Shown: in pieces, positions 46,840 through 58,917 of the stretch | Layout: the number at the start of each line of letters is the position of its first letter | Numbering within the stretch: the stretch's first letter is position 1 | NCBI GenBank assembly: GCA_011009095.1 | Contig: VTPC01091035.1 | Location: 32,986-96,985, forward strand | Source of the DNA: Ignelater luminosus | Lineage: Eukaryota > Arthropoda > Insecta > Coleoptera > Elateridae | Direction: 5' to 3' | Length of the DNA: 64,000 nt | Made by a program: the position numbers and the translations under genes | Notes under the pieces: model-generated | Database searches by the model: none | What the model was told of the DNA's origin: nothing | The model's input: only the letters and a program-made list of their open reading frames with translations

Positions 46840-46989
46840 CAAACTCTTATAAAACGCGGGAAATTAGCTCGGAAACAAACACGCGAGCTGGCTGGTAGTA
46901 CGCGTTTCTATAATAGATGTCACGACGGTCAAACGCAGCGCAAGGTTACCGGCATATAGTAATTGAGGTTAAACCAGTGTCGTACACAG

Positions 46990-47185
46990 AGACATTAAAT
47001 ACTTATAGATCGGCGTGTTAGATTCTCTGCCTTTGATGGAAAAACCTATGTGAAACAATTCGAAGCTGCTGCTAGTGCTAACGGACTGACAGGAGAAGAG
47101 AATGGAATAACTCTGATAATCGCTTTGCCTGGAGATGCTATGAATGCGCTGCGTGCTTTTCTGGGCTATCTGCAAAAAAAATAAT
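46990..47185 (+). pseudogene. Gypsy-like Gag fragment
   Basis: The + strand reads FSAFDGKTYVKQFEAAASAN, then GLTGEENGITLIIALPGDAM, then NALRAFLGYL and a stop. The pattern FDG...QFE.AA...N followed by L.G.A is that of Ty3/gypsy Gag in arthropods. Only about 60 codons remain, with no protease or reverse transcriptase nearby. It lies just left of a hAT element. Confidence 0.65.
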
Positions 47186-47289
47186 TCCGAGCAGCTGTTT
47201 AAACAATCTGGAACAATTTTCTCATGTGCATTTTAGTAGTTTTTAGTAATGTATTATTGGCTTATTAGCTTATAATTTATTGTAGTTGT

Positions 47290-49982
47290 CAGGGCCGTAG
47301 CTACGCAAAATTTTACCCCATAGCAAGAAAAAACTAATTTACTGTATGACGTTTTAAAAATAAATTCGCCATTTTTAATCGCATGTTTTACAATTAATTA
47401 CTACTATTAATTAATTAACTACATATCTAAACAACAGAAAACTGGAAATAAATCTAAAATCAGAACAATAAAAAAGCAGAAAAAACAAAACACAATTCTA
47501 ATACACAACTCTATAATAATAGTAAACATAGGAACTTAGCAACTTGCACGTCCGTTTGGAAATTTAAATTATTAGTTAAAAGAATCATTTCAGATAAAAA
47601 CTTTTCTTGCGTTCTGTGCTGCAAATTGTGAAATATATGTTTCAAATGATATAGAGTCTGTGATGGACCTCTCTATAAAGAATAGGGCTGTATGAGACCG
47701 TCTTTCTTGAGACACAGCTGATCTTAAAGATTTTTTAATTAGTTTAATTTGGAGAACGATTTTTTGCATGAAGCACTCGTGACAGGTATGTACAGTTAAG
47801 AATATTTGTATTGCTGTAGAAAAATTGAGATACTCAACAAGTAAATCAAATTTATTCAAATTTTGAAATATTTCAAATGATGATTTGGCTTTGAAATTTG
47901 CAAAGCTTCTGAACCTGGAATCTGAAACTTTCAGCTTCTTGCAGAAACTCTGCGAGATCTAACTCCCTCGAATATTTTATGCACAAATCTTTAACACACT
48001 TTTTAAAAACGATGCATCATTTCAAAATTAAAAATGAGCTGAGAGTTTATTTAACTTTTCGTAACGATAACATAATTGGGAAATTATGGAATTCAAAACT
48101 CGTTTATTTGCTTTTATTAGACATCTGGAGTCAAGTTAGAATCAGTTGCAAGCTTTTCAGGCATTCTTTTGATTTTCCTTTTGCGCACTTCTTTGAGTTC
48201 TATGGGAATATCACAATTCTGGCATATATCGTTAACAGCTCTCTGTTTTAGCAAAACAATCCTTTCTGTAATTCTCTATTTCTTCTAGTAATCCTTTAAT
48301 ATATTTGCACGCTATAACAACTGTCACATTATTCTTTTGTAGCAAAAGATTTACTTTATTGTTTTTTCCAAAACAGAATACCAAAAACCAAATGAATCAC
48401 AAATTCGTATTGCCTGAGGTTGTTTTAAAAATTTCTTGCCCCACTAACAGTGTCCTCAGAGTAAATGGCTGGATCGGTCATTTATGCAGAAGTGCTAGAA
48501 AGTCTTTGAATTGGGTGATCGCTGCTCTTAGGGCTAATGCTTTCGATGACCACCTCGTATCACTAAATACTTTCAATGGTTATTTTAACGTACATTTAAG
48601 CTTATTCCATCTGATTGTAGAGTGCACAAAAAATTTAAAATGTTTTGAATTGTTTCAAAAAAGATGATTATGTCAGAGTTAACTAAGGCACTATGTAACA
48701 CCACTAAATTTAAATTGTGTGCTGAACACGAAACAATATTCTAATAATATTCTAGCCTGAACATCCTGATATTGCCCAGCCATATTGGCGCTTTTATCAC
48801 AAGGCTAGCCTTGATATTTTGGATATTAAGACCCAAAACTGCTAACTGATATTCTTCTTTACTTCTAAAAATTCTCAAAAGTCACTTTTTAATCGTACAC
48901 ACATCCTTATTCTGTTCTACATATCTAATAATAAATGCAAGTTGTTCTGTATAACATACGTTAGGAATTGTATCCAAGGTGACAATGAAATATTTGGCAC
49001 GTTCTATTTCGGATACAATTTGGTTTTTGACAGCAACTTCAACTATTGCAATAAGTTCGTTTTGAATTTATGGTAAAAAGTATTTTGTTGATTTTTGCTG
49101 ATGTTTAATGATAGTGTCATAATGGCTTATCAGCTCTATTGTTTCTAAAGATTTTCCGGAATTTGGGTGTTTAATTTTTTCAACGGATCCTCGCAATGTT
49201 TTATTGTTTTTTTATGCAAAACAAAGTTGCACCCAAAATGCATTTTAAAATGTTTCCACTTCTTCGTTTTAAAAATAATCATTTTTTGATTTATTTAGTA
49301 ATAAAGTGATTTTGGTCGATATTCACTTGAAAGGTTTTTTAAGTCGATAACGTATTTTTTATGAGAAGGCGAATTCTCGTGCGATGTTACGCTAGTCGCT
49401 AATGCTGTTTCCGGCATAGAGAATTGAGTACTGCCTAGTCCAAACAAAAAAACAAGGAAAATAATAAACTGCATCGCGTTCTACGCAGTAAAAAATCCAA
49501 TTCCTTGGAATACTATTTCCATTTGGTAAGATCCTGTAGAAAAATGTTTTAGAAAACTGTCGATTGTTTGTTGTAAGATTGCACTCCAAATGAACTTTAC
49601 GTGCACACCCTTTTGTTACCAAAAGTCCAAAAAAGTCTACCTTTTTTCCAACCTACCCCTTTAACCCACTTTTATTCCTTTTCTTAAATTTCAAGAATTC
49701 TAAACATTTGATGACCATTAAAACTTAGTTTCCTTGTGTCAGTCATAAATTCAATAAAAATCCAATTCGTACCGTTACTGCTCATTTGTTCTTTAACAAT
49801 GCACAAAAATTGCAGAGAACAGGTAGTTTTAAACTGACGAATCATTTTTATCATTGGCCTTTATTTAGTTGCATTTCTTGGAGTACGAAGAAATTACATT
49901 TTTCCTTAGCGTTCTTATGGCGCCTCTTGACTCTTGCACCCCTAGGCGGGTGCCTACTCTACCTACCTCTACTACGACCCTG
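47290..49982 (-). mobile_element. hAT element with ZMYM1-like transposase, inactive
   Basis: The ends cagggccgtagctac and (reverse complement of the right end) cagggtcgtagtagag are inverted repeats. Flanks gtagttgt (47282-47289) and gttgttgt (49983-49990) are 8-bp duplications with one difference. 2.7 kb, with a degenerate minus-strand transposase inside. Confidence 0.82.
47590..49622 (-). pseudogene. hAT transposase, TTF-zinc-finger/ZMYM1-like, degenerate
   Basis: The N-terminal end (about 49570-49440, minus strand) reads NNRQFSKTFFYRILPNGNSI then PRNWIFYCVERDAVYYFPCF. This is the TTF-type zinc-finger region of ZMYM1-like hAT proteins. The C-terminal end (about 47760-47590) reads LIKKSLRSAVSQERRSHTAL and FAAQNARKVF, the dimerisation segment that ends these proteins. 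Between them the frames are shattered. Complete proteins of this type are DNA-cutting transposases of about 600-800 residues; this one is fossil. Confidence 0.75.
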
Positions 49983-50707
49983 GTTGTTGTTAAGTAACAT
50001 AAAAATATCTATTATTGCTGTCCCAAATTGTATTGTGAGAATTCAGTAAATTGAGTAATTGATAAGGAATCATTTTTATGTTTTTATTTTATGAATAGAA
50101 CTGACGTAACTCTGAGTGCCTGGTAGACTAGACAATTTGGCCCCACTTCAATAGAATACACATGAAATCTGCTTAAAATATTTTTGGGTGAATCCCTGTA
50201 ATCGTTTTTAGTACAAGAAACTTTATTCGCTGATAGAAATCCCTCACAATGGTAGTCTTGTTTGACTAGAAAATTATTAATTAAAACTAATAGTCGATTC
50301 CACAAAGGTTTATTATTGGTCGCTTTTTACAACATCCATGTGTTTTGGCCTTACAACAAAATTACAAAAGTAAATTTCATCATCAGGCTATTAACGAAGT
50401 CAACACATTAAAACTGCATTTTTAACAATAAAAGATAAAAGGATAAACTAAATTCTGTTAGAAACTGTCATCTTGCCATCCATCGACAGAATCAAATTTG
50501 ATATCCTTGCTGAATCTTCCGTAGAATGGCCGCTAGGTAAAATAATTTAACAAAACGTTTGCATTTGAAATTCTAGAAAAAAAGTTAGAACGAAATTGAA
50601 TGTACATCGCCCAAAATAGGGTAGGTTTTAGCCTTCTTGTATAAAGAAGTAACCATAACGAATCTTTAGATCTAACAAAGTTATGATTTATTTTCAGGTA
50701 TTGTAGC

Positions 50708-52719
50708 CAGAGCTGTGACCAGTACTCATTAAAACTACTGGGAGTAACCAGTATCCAGTATCAAACAATTAATCTTTTACTTGCAGTACTAGGTACCAGT
50801 ACTGTTTAATAGTACTTGGAATATTCAGTAAAGTACTTAAAATCCAAACTTTGCAGTATCAGTATTAAGTAAATAATTGCTCTAGATATTTCCAATACTT
50901 CTGTGTACTTAAGATTACTTTTAAGTACTGGCCGTAGTTTCAAGTACTGCAAGTACTTTTTTAAAAGGCAGAGTACCAATATTAAGTAATACTCTTTAAA
51001 TAATTTCGAGTATTCCCAGCTACTTGCAGTACTACTAAGTAAGTATCTTTACCATTTGATTTTATATAAAAGTGCTATCGAATGGAAACTTCGACTTCTT
51101 TTTACTCTTTGAGTGACAATCAAGGTACATTTTGATGCAGCTTGCTCTGTAAATGTGTCTTATTGGTCAATTTACTAAAAAAGTTTTTAAAATAACAATG
51201 ATATTAAACAGAAACTTATAAAATAAATTGTTTTAATTATATTTTATGTTTTTCCAAATTATCAATAATATATCGATATACAGAACTACAAAATACATAC
51301 ATGTATTTTAATAACAATTTATACCACAATTTAAGTTTGCAAAAACAAAATAAACTAGGAAATAAAACTAAGAAATACACAAAAAGGTTAAGCTAACTTA
51401 AAAGTATAACTAACAAGGATATCATTTACTATATAAAAGATTTGTATTGCTTTTTAGTAACACCAATTTCTCAAAATTGGTAAGTGCGCGACGTCTTGGT
51501 GCGTTGATAATTTGTGTAAATAAAAATAGTTGCTGTACAGGGGCAGAAGATGGTAAAATACAGTTGCATTTTATGACTAATTTTTTTATAAGTTCATAAT
51601 CGGGCAACATCATTGCCAAGTTTGTTCTTTTATCATTCAACAATTTAAAATCGAACTGAGTTTAAAATGTTTCAGTTGACGACAACACTACCGGCGTAAA
51701 AATTTCATTGTCGTCTTTAAAATCAAAAAACGTATCTCCAGCATTTCCACTATCAGCTCGGAATCTCCTAACTCTTTAAAGTCCAACGTGGCATCGAGTA
51801 CCCAAGACTGAATATCTTTTGCAGATATTTGAACGTCTGTATCTCTAAAGATGTTATACCACCTCATCTTAAATCTGGGGTTTGTCACTGCAGCTATAAC
51901 AGCTCTCTTAGATTGCAAGATTTCTTGTATGGATTCTAAGATGTAATTTAGAGGCTTACGCAATGTTTGATGTCTTCCGCCAATTTTATCCTTTCAAGTT
52001 TTTTATGCATAGATACAATGCTTGGAAGAAGGTATCCATAATAAGTATTTTGATCACCTTGGGGAAAATCAAGGGTTTCCACAAGCGGTTTCGTTATTTT
52101 AACGTATTCTTCTAAAAACAATATTCGTCTTCGCTTAACCTTGGTGTAAGCAATTTATCTCTGACAATTTTTTGTAAAAGATGAGAGTGTTTTCTACACG
52201 GATAACTCAAGGTGTGAGCAAAAACTTGCTGAATTACCTCGGCTGATTTGAGTTTTCTTGTCTTATTCCATACCTAAATTGGAACATTTACTAAAAATCT
52301 GACAATTTCTGCTGCTAAGTTAATGTGAAGTTCGTTTTACAGGTTAATGCAACGATAGTTATCAAAATAAAGTGTCTCTCTTTTCTTTTTTAAATGCTAA
52401 ACAAGCAGCACCTGGATTATTTCTATATGAAAAACTAATATACTGGAACTACTTCAGTAAACTACTTAAAGTGTTTATAATTTTACAGTACTTTTCATTA
52501 CTGGGAGTACTTAGACATAATACTGGGAGTAGTTTATATTTTTACAGTACTATTTTAAGTAGTAAGTAGTACTTGTTAAAAATTCTAGACGAAAAGTACC
52601 AGTACCAGTACTTTGTAGATATAATACTGGAAATTCCAGTACCAGCACAACAATTTTAATACTTATACTACTGATCACTGTATTTGCAGTACATTTTTGT
52701 ACTGAGTACCTCAACTCTG
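50708..52719 (-). mobile_element. hAT element with perfect 8-bp TSD
   Basis: The ends cagagctgtg and (reverse complement of right) cagagttgag are short inverted repeats. Attgtagc stands on both sides without difference (50700-50707 and 52720-52727). The first and last 350 bp are crowded with agtact / gtactt motifs in both orientations. 2012 bp, with transposase remains on the minus strand. Confidence 0.92.
51422..52130 (-). pseudogene. hAT transposase C-terminal half, degenerate
   Basis: Minus-strand frames 51963-51688 and 51643-51422. The first has SKRAVIAAVTNPRFKMRWYN, matching the AA.LDPRFK..W block of hAT transposases. The second has LPSSAPVQQLFLFTQIINAP, RRRALT and FEKLVLLKSN, the hAT dimerisation domain that ends the protein (usually LP.SSA.VERLFS.AG). 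A frameshift separates them near 51670. The N-terminal BED finger and first catalytic Asp were not found. Confidence 0.85.
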
Positions 52720-53103
52720 ATTGTAGCTAATTAATAGTTTTCCAATATAAAATTTACTACACTTCTACAATAGCAAGGAAAATGCAAAAATGTATATAAC
52801 CAAAAGCAATTTGGTAAACGAAAATAATTTCAAAATACCAGCTTTATATTACTACAGCTAACTAACTAAATATAATAAATAATTGATAAATAATACAAAC
52901 ATATCTATAAACTAAACTTACATTTTTATAATATGACACATAGTATATCAAGCATTTGGTATTTTCACTGAACTGTGTGAACTCTTATTTTCAGGGGGTT
53001 TTCTGAAATTTGTAGCTAGTATCCTAATTGTCCACAATTTTAATCACAAGATAGATACTTGATAAGTATTTGATGATCGTACAAATCATGAGATTCATTG
53101 TTG

Positions 53104-53109
53104 TTTATT
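53104..53109 (-). promoter_or_regulatory. Polyadenylation signal AATAAA, CYB561D2-like gene
   Basis: AATAAA on the minus strand 42 nt beyond the stop codon at 53151. Confidence 0.6.
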
Positions 53110-53150
53110 TATGATTTCAACTTTCTTATATATATTAGAGAATATCTATT

Positions 53151-53944
53151 TTAACGCAGAATTGACTTAATTTGATTAACTATAGACTTCCAAGCATTGA
53201 ATAAAGACCATAGCATAATTAAAACTGTTGCTATTGTAATTGAAAGTTTCGATGATTTTGAAGTATGCCTCGAGAACCAATTCGTATAATACCCTAAACA
53301 TAAACAAATTATCGCTAAAATATAACCTAACTGTCCTAAAACGTTATGAATAAGTTTAAGCCACACTGGAGGTATCCATTTGGAAAATATTGTCGCATAA
53401 AATACCATTGGCCCACAAATCAAAGCACAAATTAGAAAAATCATTGCAGTGAGCCCTAAAAGTAAACGAGTTTACTACAGTTTGTAGCCTTTCTTAATAT
53501 TTTCAATTTACCTGTAATTGCATGTGCTGATATAAAATGAGAAAGATCACGTTGGTTTTTACGATTAATTTCAATTGAAATTCCTGTTATTATAAAGAAG
53601 CAACCAATAGAAATTAAGATTCCATGCACCCAATATTTTTGTTTTCTTGAGATTTCTTGACTCCATACATTATCGTTAGAAAATAAAATTAGAGCTTCTA
53701 TCGCAAATGGTAAAATCTAAAATTGTAATTAGTATTACAAATTTAAAAAAATATATCAAAAAATGATACATTTACTTACTCCTAAGGTAGACAGAATAAC
53801 ATGCCACGAAAATGGATTCGAGTAACTTTCTATAGGAACGCAAATTACATAAACAAAAACAACAGCGATGCACTGATGAAATACTGTATTAAATATCCGT
53901 TTAGTCGTTCGAATAACTGTATCTAAAGAAGTATCGTCAACCAT
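53151..53944 (-). CDS. CYB561D2: Cytochrome b561 domain protein (CYB561D2-like)
   Basis: Exons 53780-53944, 53512-53716 and 53151-53455 (minus strand), 675 nt, 224 residues, very near the usual 222 of CYB561D2. Introns have GT/AG ends and the phases fit. Six hydrophobic segments are visible. Four histidines fall where the two haems are held: FSWHVIL, YWVHGIL, SAHAITG and KLIHNVLG. The family is a transmembrane reductase that passes electrons from ascorbate across internal membranes, reducing ferric iron or monodehydroascorbate on the other side. The start was chosen at the first ATG in frame (MVDDTSLDTVIRTTKRIF); an upstream TTG in frame is not a plausible start. The insect gene may also be named CYB561D1-like. 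No damage seen. Confidence 0.93.
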
Positions 53945-55579
53945 TGTTAACTGATTCAATTTTAACTAACGACTCAAACTAGTTTTAAAGCTAACGCAAT
54001 ATTATAGCAGTGTTGTACACATACATATAAAACTGGTGTAAATCCCCTTTTACATAATATTATCTTTACTGCATTTGCACATTTGCAGTCGTCATTACCT
54101 TTGATTAAATGTGTTCTCTCGGACTGTTATCGTGTTTTGAACTCGAGCAAGAAGGAAAAAACTTATCTAGAACGAATTATTAAATACTCCACTACTTACT
54201 ATGTAGAAAAAGTTCTTCTTCTTATTAATTTATTTAAATTTGTGTTTCATATTTTATCCTCTACTACATAGATTATATTCCTTGACAATAAATTTATTTG
54301 TCATAGCGTAAAATCTGCTGTTTAGTTTTTATGATCATAAAATAGCCTTGAGTTGCGTAAAGACTATTATTGCTTCTAAAATAGCAAATGTAGTATAGAA
54401 TTGAATTTTAGGTCTTACCAATAATATGTTATTGATATATACCTAGTAACTTTCTCCTTTAGTAAAATCAGCAGAGTCGCCAAGAGCATAACATTCACCT
54501 TGTTTTATACCTCCATGATATTATACGTAAATAATACATCAGGACTTTTTTGATTATATTTTATTATCAATAAAACAACACTTGTTAATGGCAATGAAAT
54601 AAAACAGGACATTCTAGGGTTGTTCCAGTTATTACTTGTTAGCATAGGTATCGATATCAACAAAGCATTACTTTTGCATGCCTTTGAACTTGCAGCATTC
54701 ACAGAAACGCACGTTGTTAATGGGTCAGGAAATTCCACATACTAACATATTTACTTTGTAAATATCGTAAATATAATTATTTTCATGAAATGCAATTTAT
54801 ATTTTAAAATAGCTTCTTTAGGAGCTTTAGTACTAGAAATATTTTAAGAACATTTGGAACATTTTCTAGGAAAACAATAATTGATTTATTGCAGTTGTTA
54901 CTAAATACGAACAGGTTGTTTGGTGTATTAGTATTTCCAAGTCTATCTGTCCCATAGAAAAGCAAGAATATACTTCTCATTCATAATACAAATTTAATTT
55001 AGAGGCTGTTTTAAATCTTCATTTATGAATGGTCATTGAGAGGTAACGAAATATTGTGTAGTAAAATTGATTGCCCGAATAAATTTTCGTTAATAAGTAT
55101 TTGAATGATGGTCAGTTCGAATTTCGAATGATTTTACTTGAGCTGTAACAAACGATTAGTAACATGAATTGTCCGAATGAGTTTCAGATATATCGAAATA
55201 AACATATATAAACGGATGCGCATCACAAGTTTACATTGGAATTTATTTAAATAAATAAAATTACTAAGATAAAATGTTATTACATTTAACATCACCTCCT
55301 GCAAGTTATTAGTAAATGTCGATATACTTGGAAGAAAAATACTGAAAATACATTACGAATTGCTGGCAGAAGGAAAAATAGAATACTTATTCTCCTGTGA
55401 ATTTTATATTCCGCACACAGCTTATTCGAGCTTCAAGTTAATGCTTAAAACTAATACCTTTTTAACTAAAACTTTCTGGAAGTTAATTGACAATAAAATC
55501 TAAAGATTAGTGTTAATTAAAAAATGTTCTAATTCACACAATTTTTTGATCAAATTTAATAATAATTATTATTATTATA
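53945..55579. other. Intergenic, nothing recognised
   Basis: Holds the promoter side of the CYB561D2-like gene at its left edge. Otherwise A+T-rich, with no supported gene. Confidence 0.5.
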
Positions 55580-55757
55580 GTCTGTCCCACAACCAGATAA
55601 AGTAATAAATGATTATGGGAGAAGCAAATTTGAAATTGCGCTGACGCTGTTGCATTCTGTTTGCTGGTGTGAAGCTGACCACCAATCAGGAAATATCTTT
55701 CACACTGCCCACTCTTCAAGAGGCGTTTTTATTACTCTATCTGGTCGTGGAACAGAC
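55580..55757. mobile_element. MITE, 178 bp, TA target
   Basis: Left end gtctgtcccacaaccagata and right end (reverse complement) gtctgttccacgaccagata continue to agtaataaa, about 30 bp of inverted repeat. TA lies on both sides (55578-55579 and 55758-55759). This fits a Tc1/mariner-type MITE. Confidence 0.85.
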
Positions 55758-55759
55758 TA

Positions 55760-57787
55760 TAGTAACTGAAGTCCTATTAATTCCTTGAAAAGTACGCATA
55801 CCTACAAATTAACGTTTAATTTTGAGGTGTAAATTTTATTTAAAAACTCAAAATATCATAAACCCCGGGTACCCCACAGATAAAGATTCAATGAAGCAGA
55901 ACTAATTGCGACAGGTTTCCTGCAGAGAGCACTACACCCTTTGAAAGTGCATAATCGTGATGTTGTAGAACGGGTTGCCTACACAACTGGCACTTATCGG
56001 TGTCTATTTTCTGTATTGGGGTATTGTAGTACATATAGATTAAATATCGAAAATTGCGCCAAAACCTTGCACACGATCGACTCATATCCTAGAAATGGCT
56101 CCGTTGGTTTGTCTTGTTTATGAAGAAATACAAGTAAGTATTGTGTTACAAGGAAAATCTTAATAAAAAGTCTTGTTTATTGTAATACTAGTAAGTTGGT
56201 TAATTTAATATGGTATACCTAGTTTTCTTATTACAAACTGCATTAAGTATTTTAAATTTATACCAGTAATTACATAAATACCTATTTTGTCTTAAAAGTA
56301 ATATTTTCAGAAATTGATGTTTACAAGAACTTGTGCCTTTAATTTTCTTACATGTATTACATTAAATCGCAACTTTAAATAAGACTGATCTTTCACTAAT
56401 GAGGGGGTTGTTCTTAAATTATATAAGGCTTGAAGGGGAGGAATAGTGTTCTTTCTGTGCTATGCTGCATTACAAAGAGGGTGGACAGGGTATATGTTAC
56501 AAGGCAGTAAGGGAAGTAATAAGATAACGGCACTGGAATGGCTAAGAAAGTAGAAATGAAAATTCCTATTAGGACGGGGGTCTATCGTTACATAACTCAT
56601 CTTTTGAAATTTTTGAGTTTAAGTGGGTTCCCTATGCCTGATTTGAAATCATATGAGGACCGTCACGTGTCTGAGGGGGATTTCCCATGTCTGTTTCTGG
56701 AAATTAGATTTAGGACAGCGGAGTTGAGCACAGAATAATTATCAAATCAAAACTCTTAATCTTGAGTTTGTAATGAAGGATCAAATATTGATCATAAAAT
56801 TAAGAGATATCTTGGCATAGGAAACAAGTACAAAAATACTATGTCTAAGCTTTTAGAAGCTATGGAGGAAGCTAACTCTACTTGCAATTTCAGAAAGGTC
56901 ATAATATTCACATTATGAGAGTTCTATTTAAATGAATTAATAAACAATGAATTTCTAAACTCAAAAATATCTAATTGCCTCAAAAACATCTTACATTTAG
57001 ACATTGGTGTAGAAACTGGATTGAATTCTGAAAAACCAAAGTATTTGGTTACCTAAAAAACTAGCTAACCATTGAGTTATTGGGGACATCAATTTAATTT
57101 AGGTATAGAACCACTTATAGAACTTGATATGCTTGGTTTGAAAAATAAAGACATTTGGCATTTCTCTTTTAATCTCAAATTTAACATGGCTAATTATAAA
57201 AATAATTGTTGTTGACATTGACACTCCCAAACAATAACTCTGACGTTTTCTGTGCAACTAATTTCATTTCCTTGAAGACTTGTGGTTTATTGTCAAGTAT
57301 GAATCTTTCAAGTTAAGAAGAATGTAATATGATTGAATATTATATTCGCTCTGATAAAAATTCTGTACAAGCTGCAGGAGCTAGAATATCTTTAAATTAT
57401 TTTGATCGTCCACATCCAACTTTGACTCAACCAAAAATGACAGGTTACTTTGGAAATTGAATTTGACTACTTTATTACAAACAATATCTATAACTCTTGC
57501 TCTGATGCTTTTTCTGTTAAACCAAAGTAAAACCAACATTAATAGAGCTAAAAGTTCAGGTTTTCCACAATATTCAGTAATCTATGAGCTTTTCTTTCAA
57601 AGCAAAAACTACACTGAATTGAACTCATACCATTGCAATTCTTTGGCCATTTAACCATCTCTGAAACTGCAGCAGTTTCTGAGATCCCTGTACTAAGCAT
57701 AAAAAAACCTCATCCTGTATACTTTAACTTTTAAAAGTTAAAACTTCGACTGATTGACTATTTTAAAGACATTCCCAAGCAAACATA
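55760..57787. other. Intergenic; possible decayed coding debris
   Basis: 56780-57700 on the + strand gives interrupted protein-like stretches (KRYLGIGNKYKNTMSKLLEA and YLNELINNEFLNSKISN) that look like a dead coding sequence. I cannot assign a family. Confidence 0.35.
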
Positions 57788-58198
57788 CAGAGTGATTGCA
57801 ATTGATTGAAGATGGTTTGAATTTCATGCCGAAGTTTTTCACGTGGTAGGTTGGCTAGCTATATATTAATAGTGTGTTTAGGCTCATTTGGGGGAAGTGT
57901 TACCAGATTTAGCACTTTAGTGTTATCTTTTAACACTATAAGGACTCATTTTATTTTTTAATTAAAATCTCACGTTTACAGCATACATCTGGCAACACTG
58001 CTCCCGGCTGACCCTGAACGCCTGAACGCCTGAACGCCTGAACGCACCACAGTAAATCTGTACGATTTATTTTGAAGGACCGCCGACGACTTTCCATTTT
58101 TTGCTATATGAACTTCAAAGGCGCCGACAGCAGCTGTCACTACTGAATGTGTATATATACTGTGTACTACACACTCTCAATCAATTGCAATCACTCTG
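57788..58198. mobile_element. MITE, 411 bp, TA target
   Basis: cagagtgattgcaattgatt at the left, and its exact reverse complement at the right, match for about 22 bp. TA lies on both sides (57786-57787 and 58199-58200). Inside, cctgaacg is repeated four times without a break. Confidence 0.88.
58013..58044 (+). repeat. Tandem (cctgaacg)x4
   Basis: Four exact copies of an 8-bp unit, within the MITE at 57788-58198. Confidence 0.95.
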
Positions 58199-58436
58199 TA
58201 CCTAGAAAATAAATTTTCTTACGATTTTCTGACAAATTTGAAACTCAGTTGCTTTTTTACTGAAAAACAATGCATTTAAATTAAATTAGAAAATTGTGTT
58301 AGCTTCTTTGCAGGTGCAGTTGAAACATGGCAATCTGATTTTTGAGTAAATTTAGAACTTAGTTGTTTTTTTATACTAAAATAATGCGTTTTTTAAATTT
58401 TCTTTATTATTGTTGGTAACAAAAAAATTATATTAC

Positions 58437-58909
58437 CAGTGTTGTGATGTATCTAGGTACAAGTATCTAGATACTTTTAAAGTTGCCTTCTTACACCCCG
58501 AAGAAACAGAATGTTTGATAATACATTTAAAATGCATTTAATATAAAGACAAATTCTATCTGAAATAATACAATTATGTTGTAACAAAAATAATAATAAT
58601 AATAATAATTAAATATTTTGGTAAATATTCGAAATTGTTTGGATTAATGTTTAATTCCTTCCAAATTATTTGGTGCTATCCTTGACAAAAGGACGCAGGT
58701 AATTAACCTAAAATTACTAAAAGAATCTCTCAAGGCTTTTTGTTGATAAAAGTATCTATGAAAGTATCTAGTTCCTTAAACACTAGGATCTGTACCTGTA
58801 TCTAGGTACTCTCAAAAATTAGTAACTGTATCTGGATCTAGATACATTTTTCAGAATGGATCTGTATCTGTATCTAAATACTGTAAAACATGTATCTGTC
58901 ACAACACTC
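58437..58909. mobile_element. hAT-type MITE, 473 bp, perfect 8-bp TSD
   Basis: Ends cagtgttgtga and tcacaacactc; tatattac is repeated exactly at 58429-58436 and 58910-58917. The subterminal regions are full of gtatctag/agatac motifs in both orientations. There is no ORF. Confidence 0.92.
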
Positions 58910-58917
58910 TATATTAC

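Noticed and set aside
54505-54738. 77-codon minus-strand ORF
   Set aside because: No family resemblance; the + strand is about as open.
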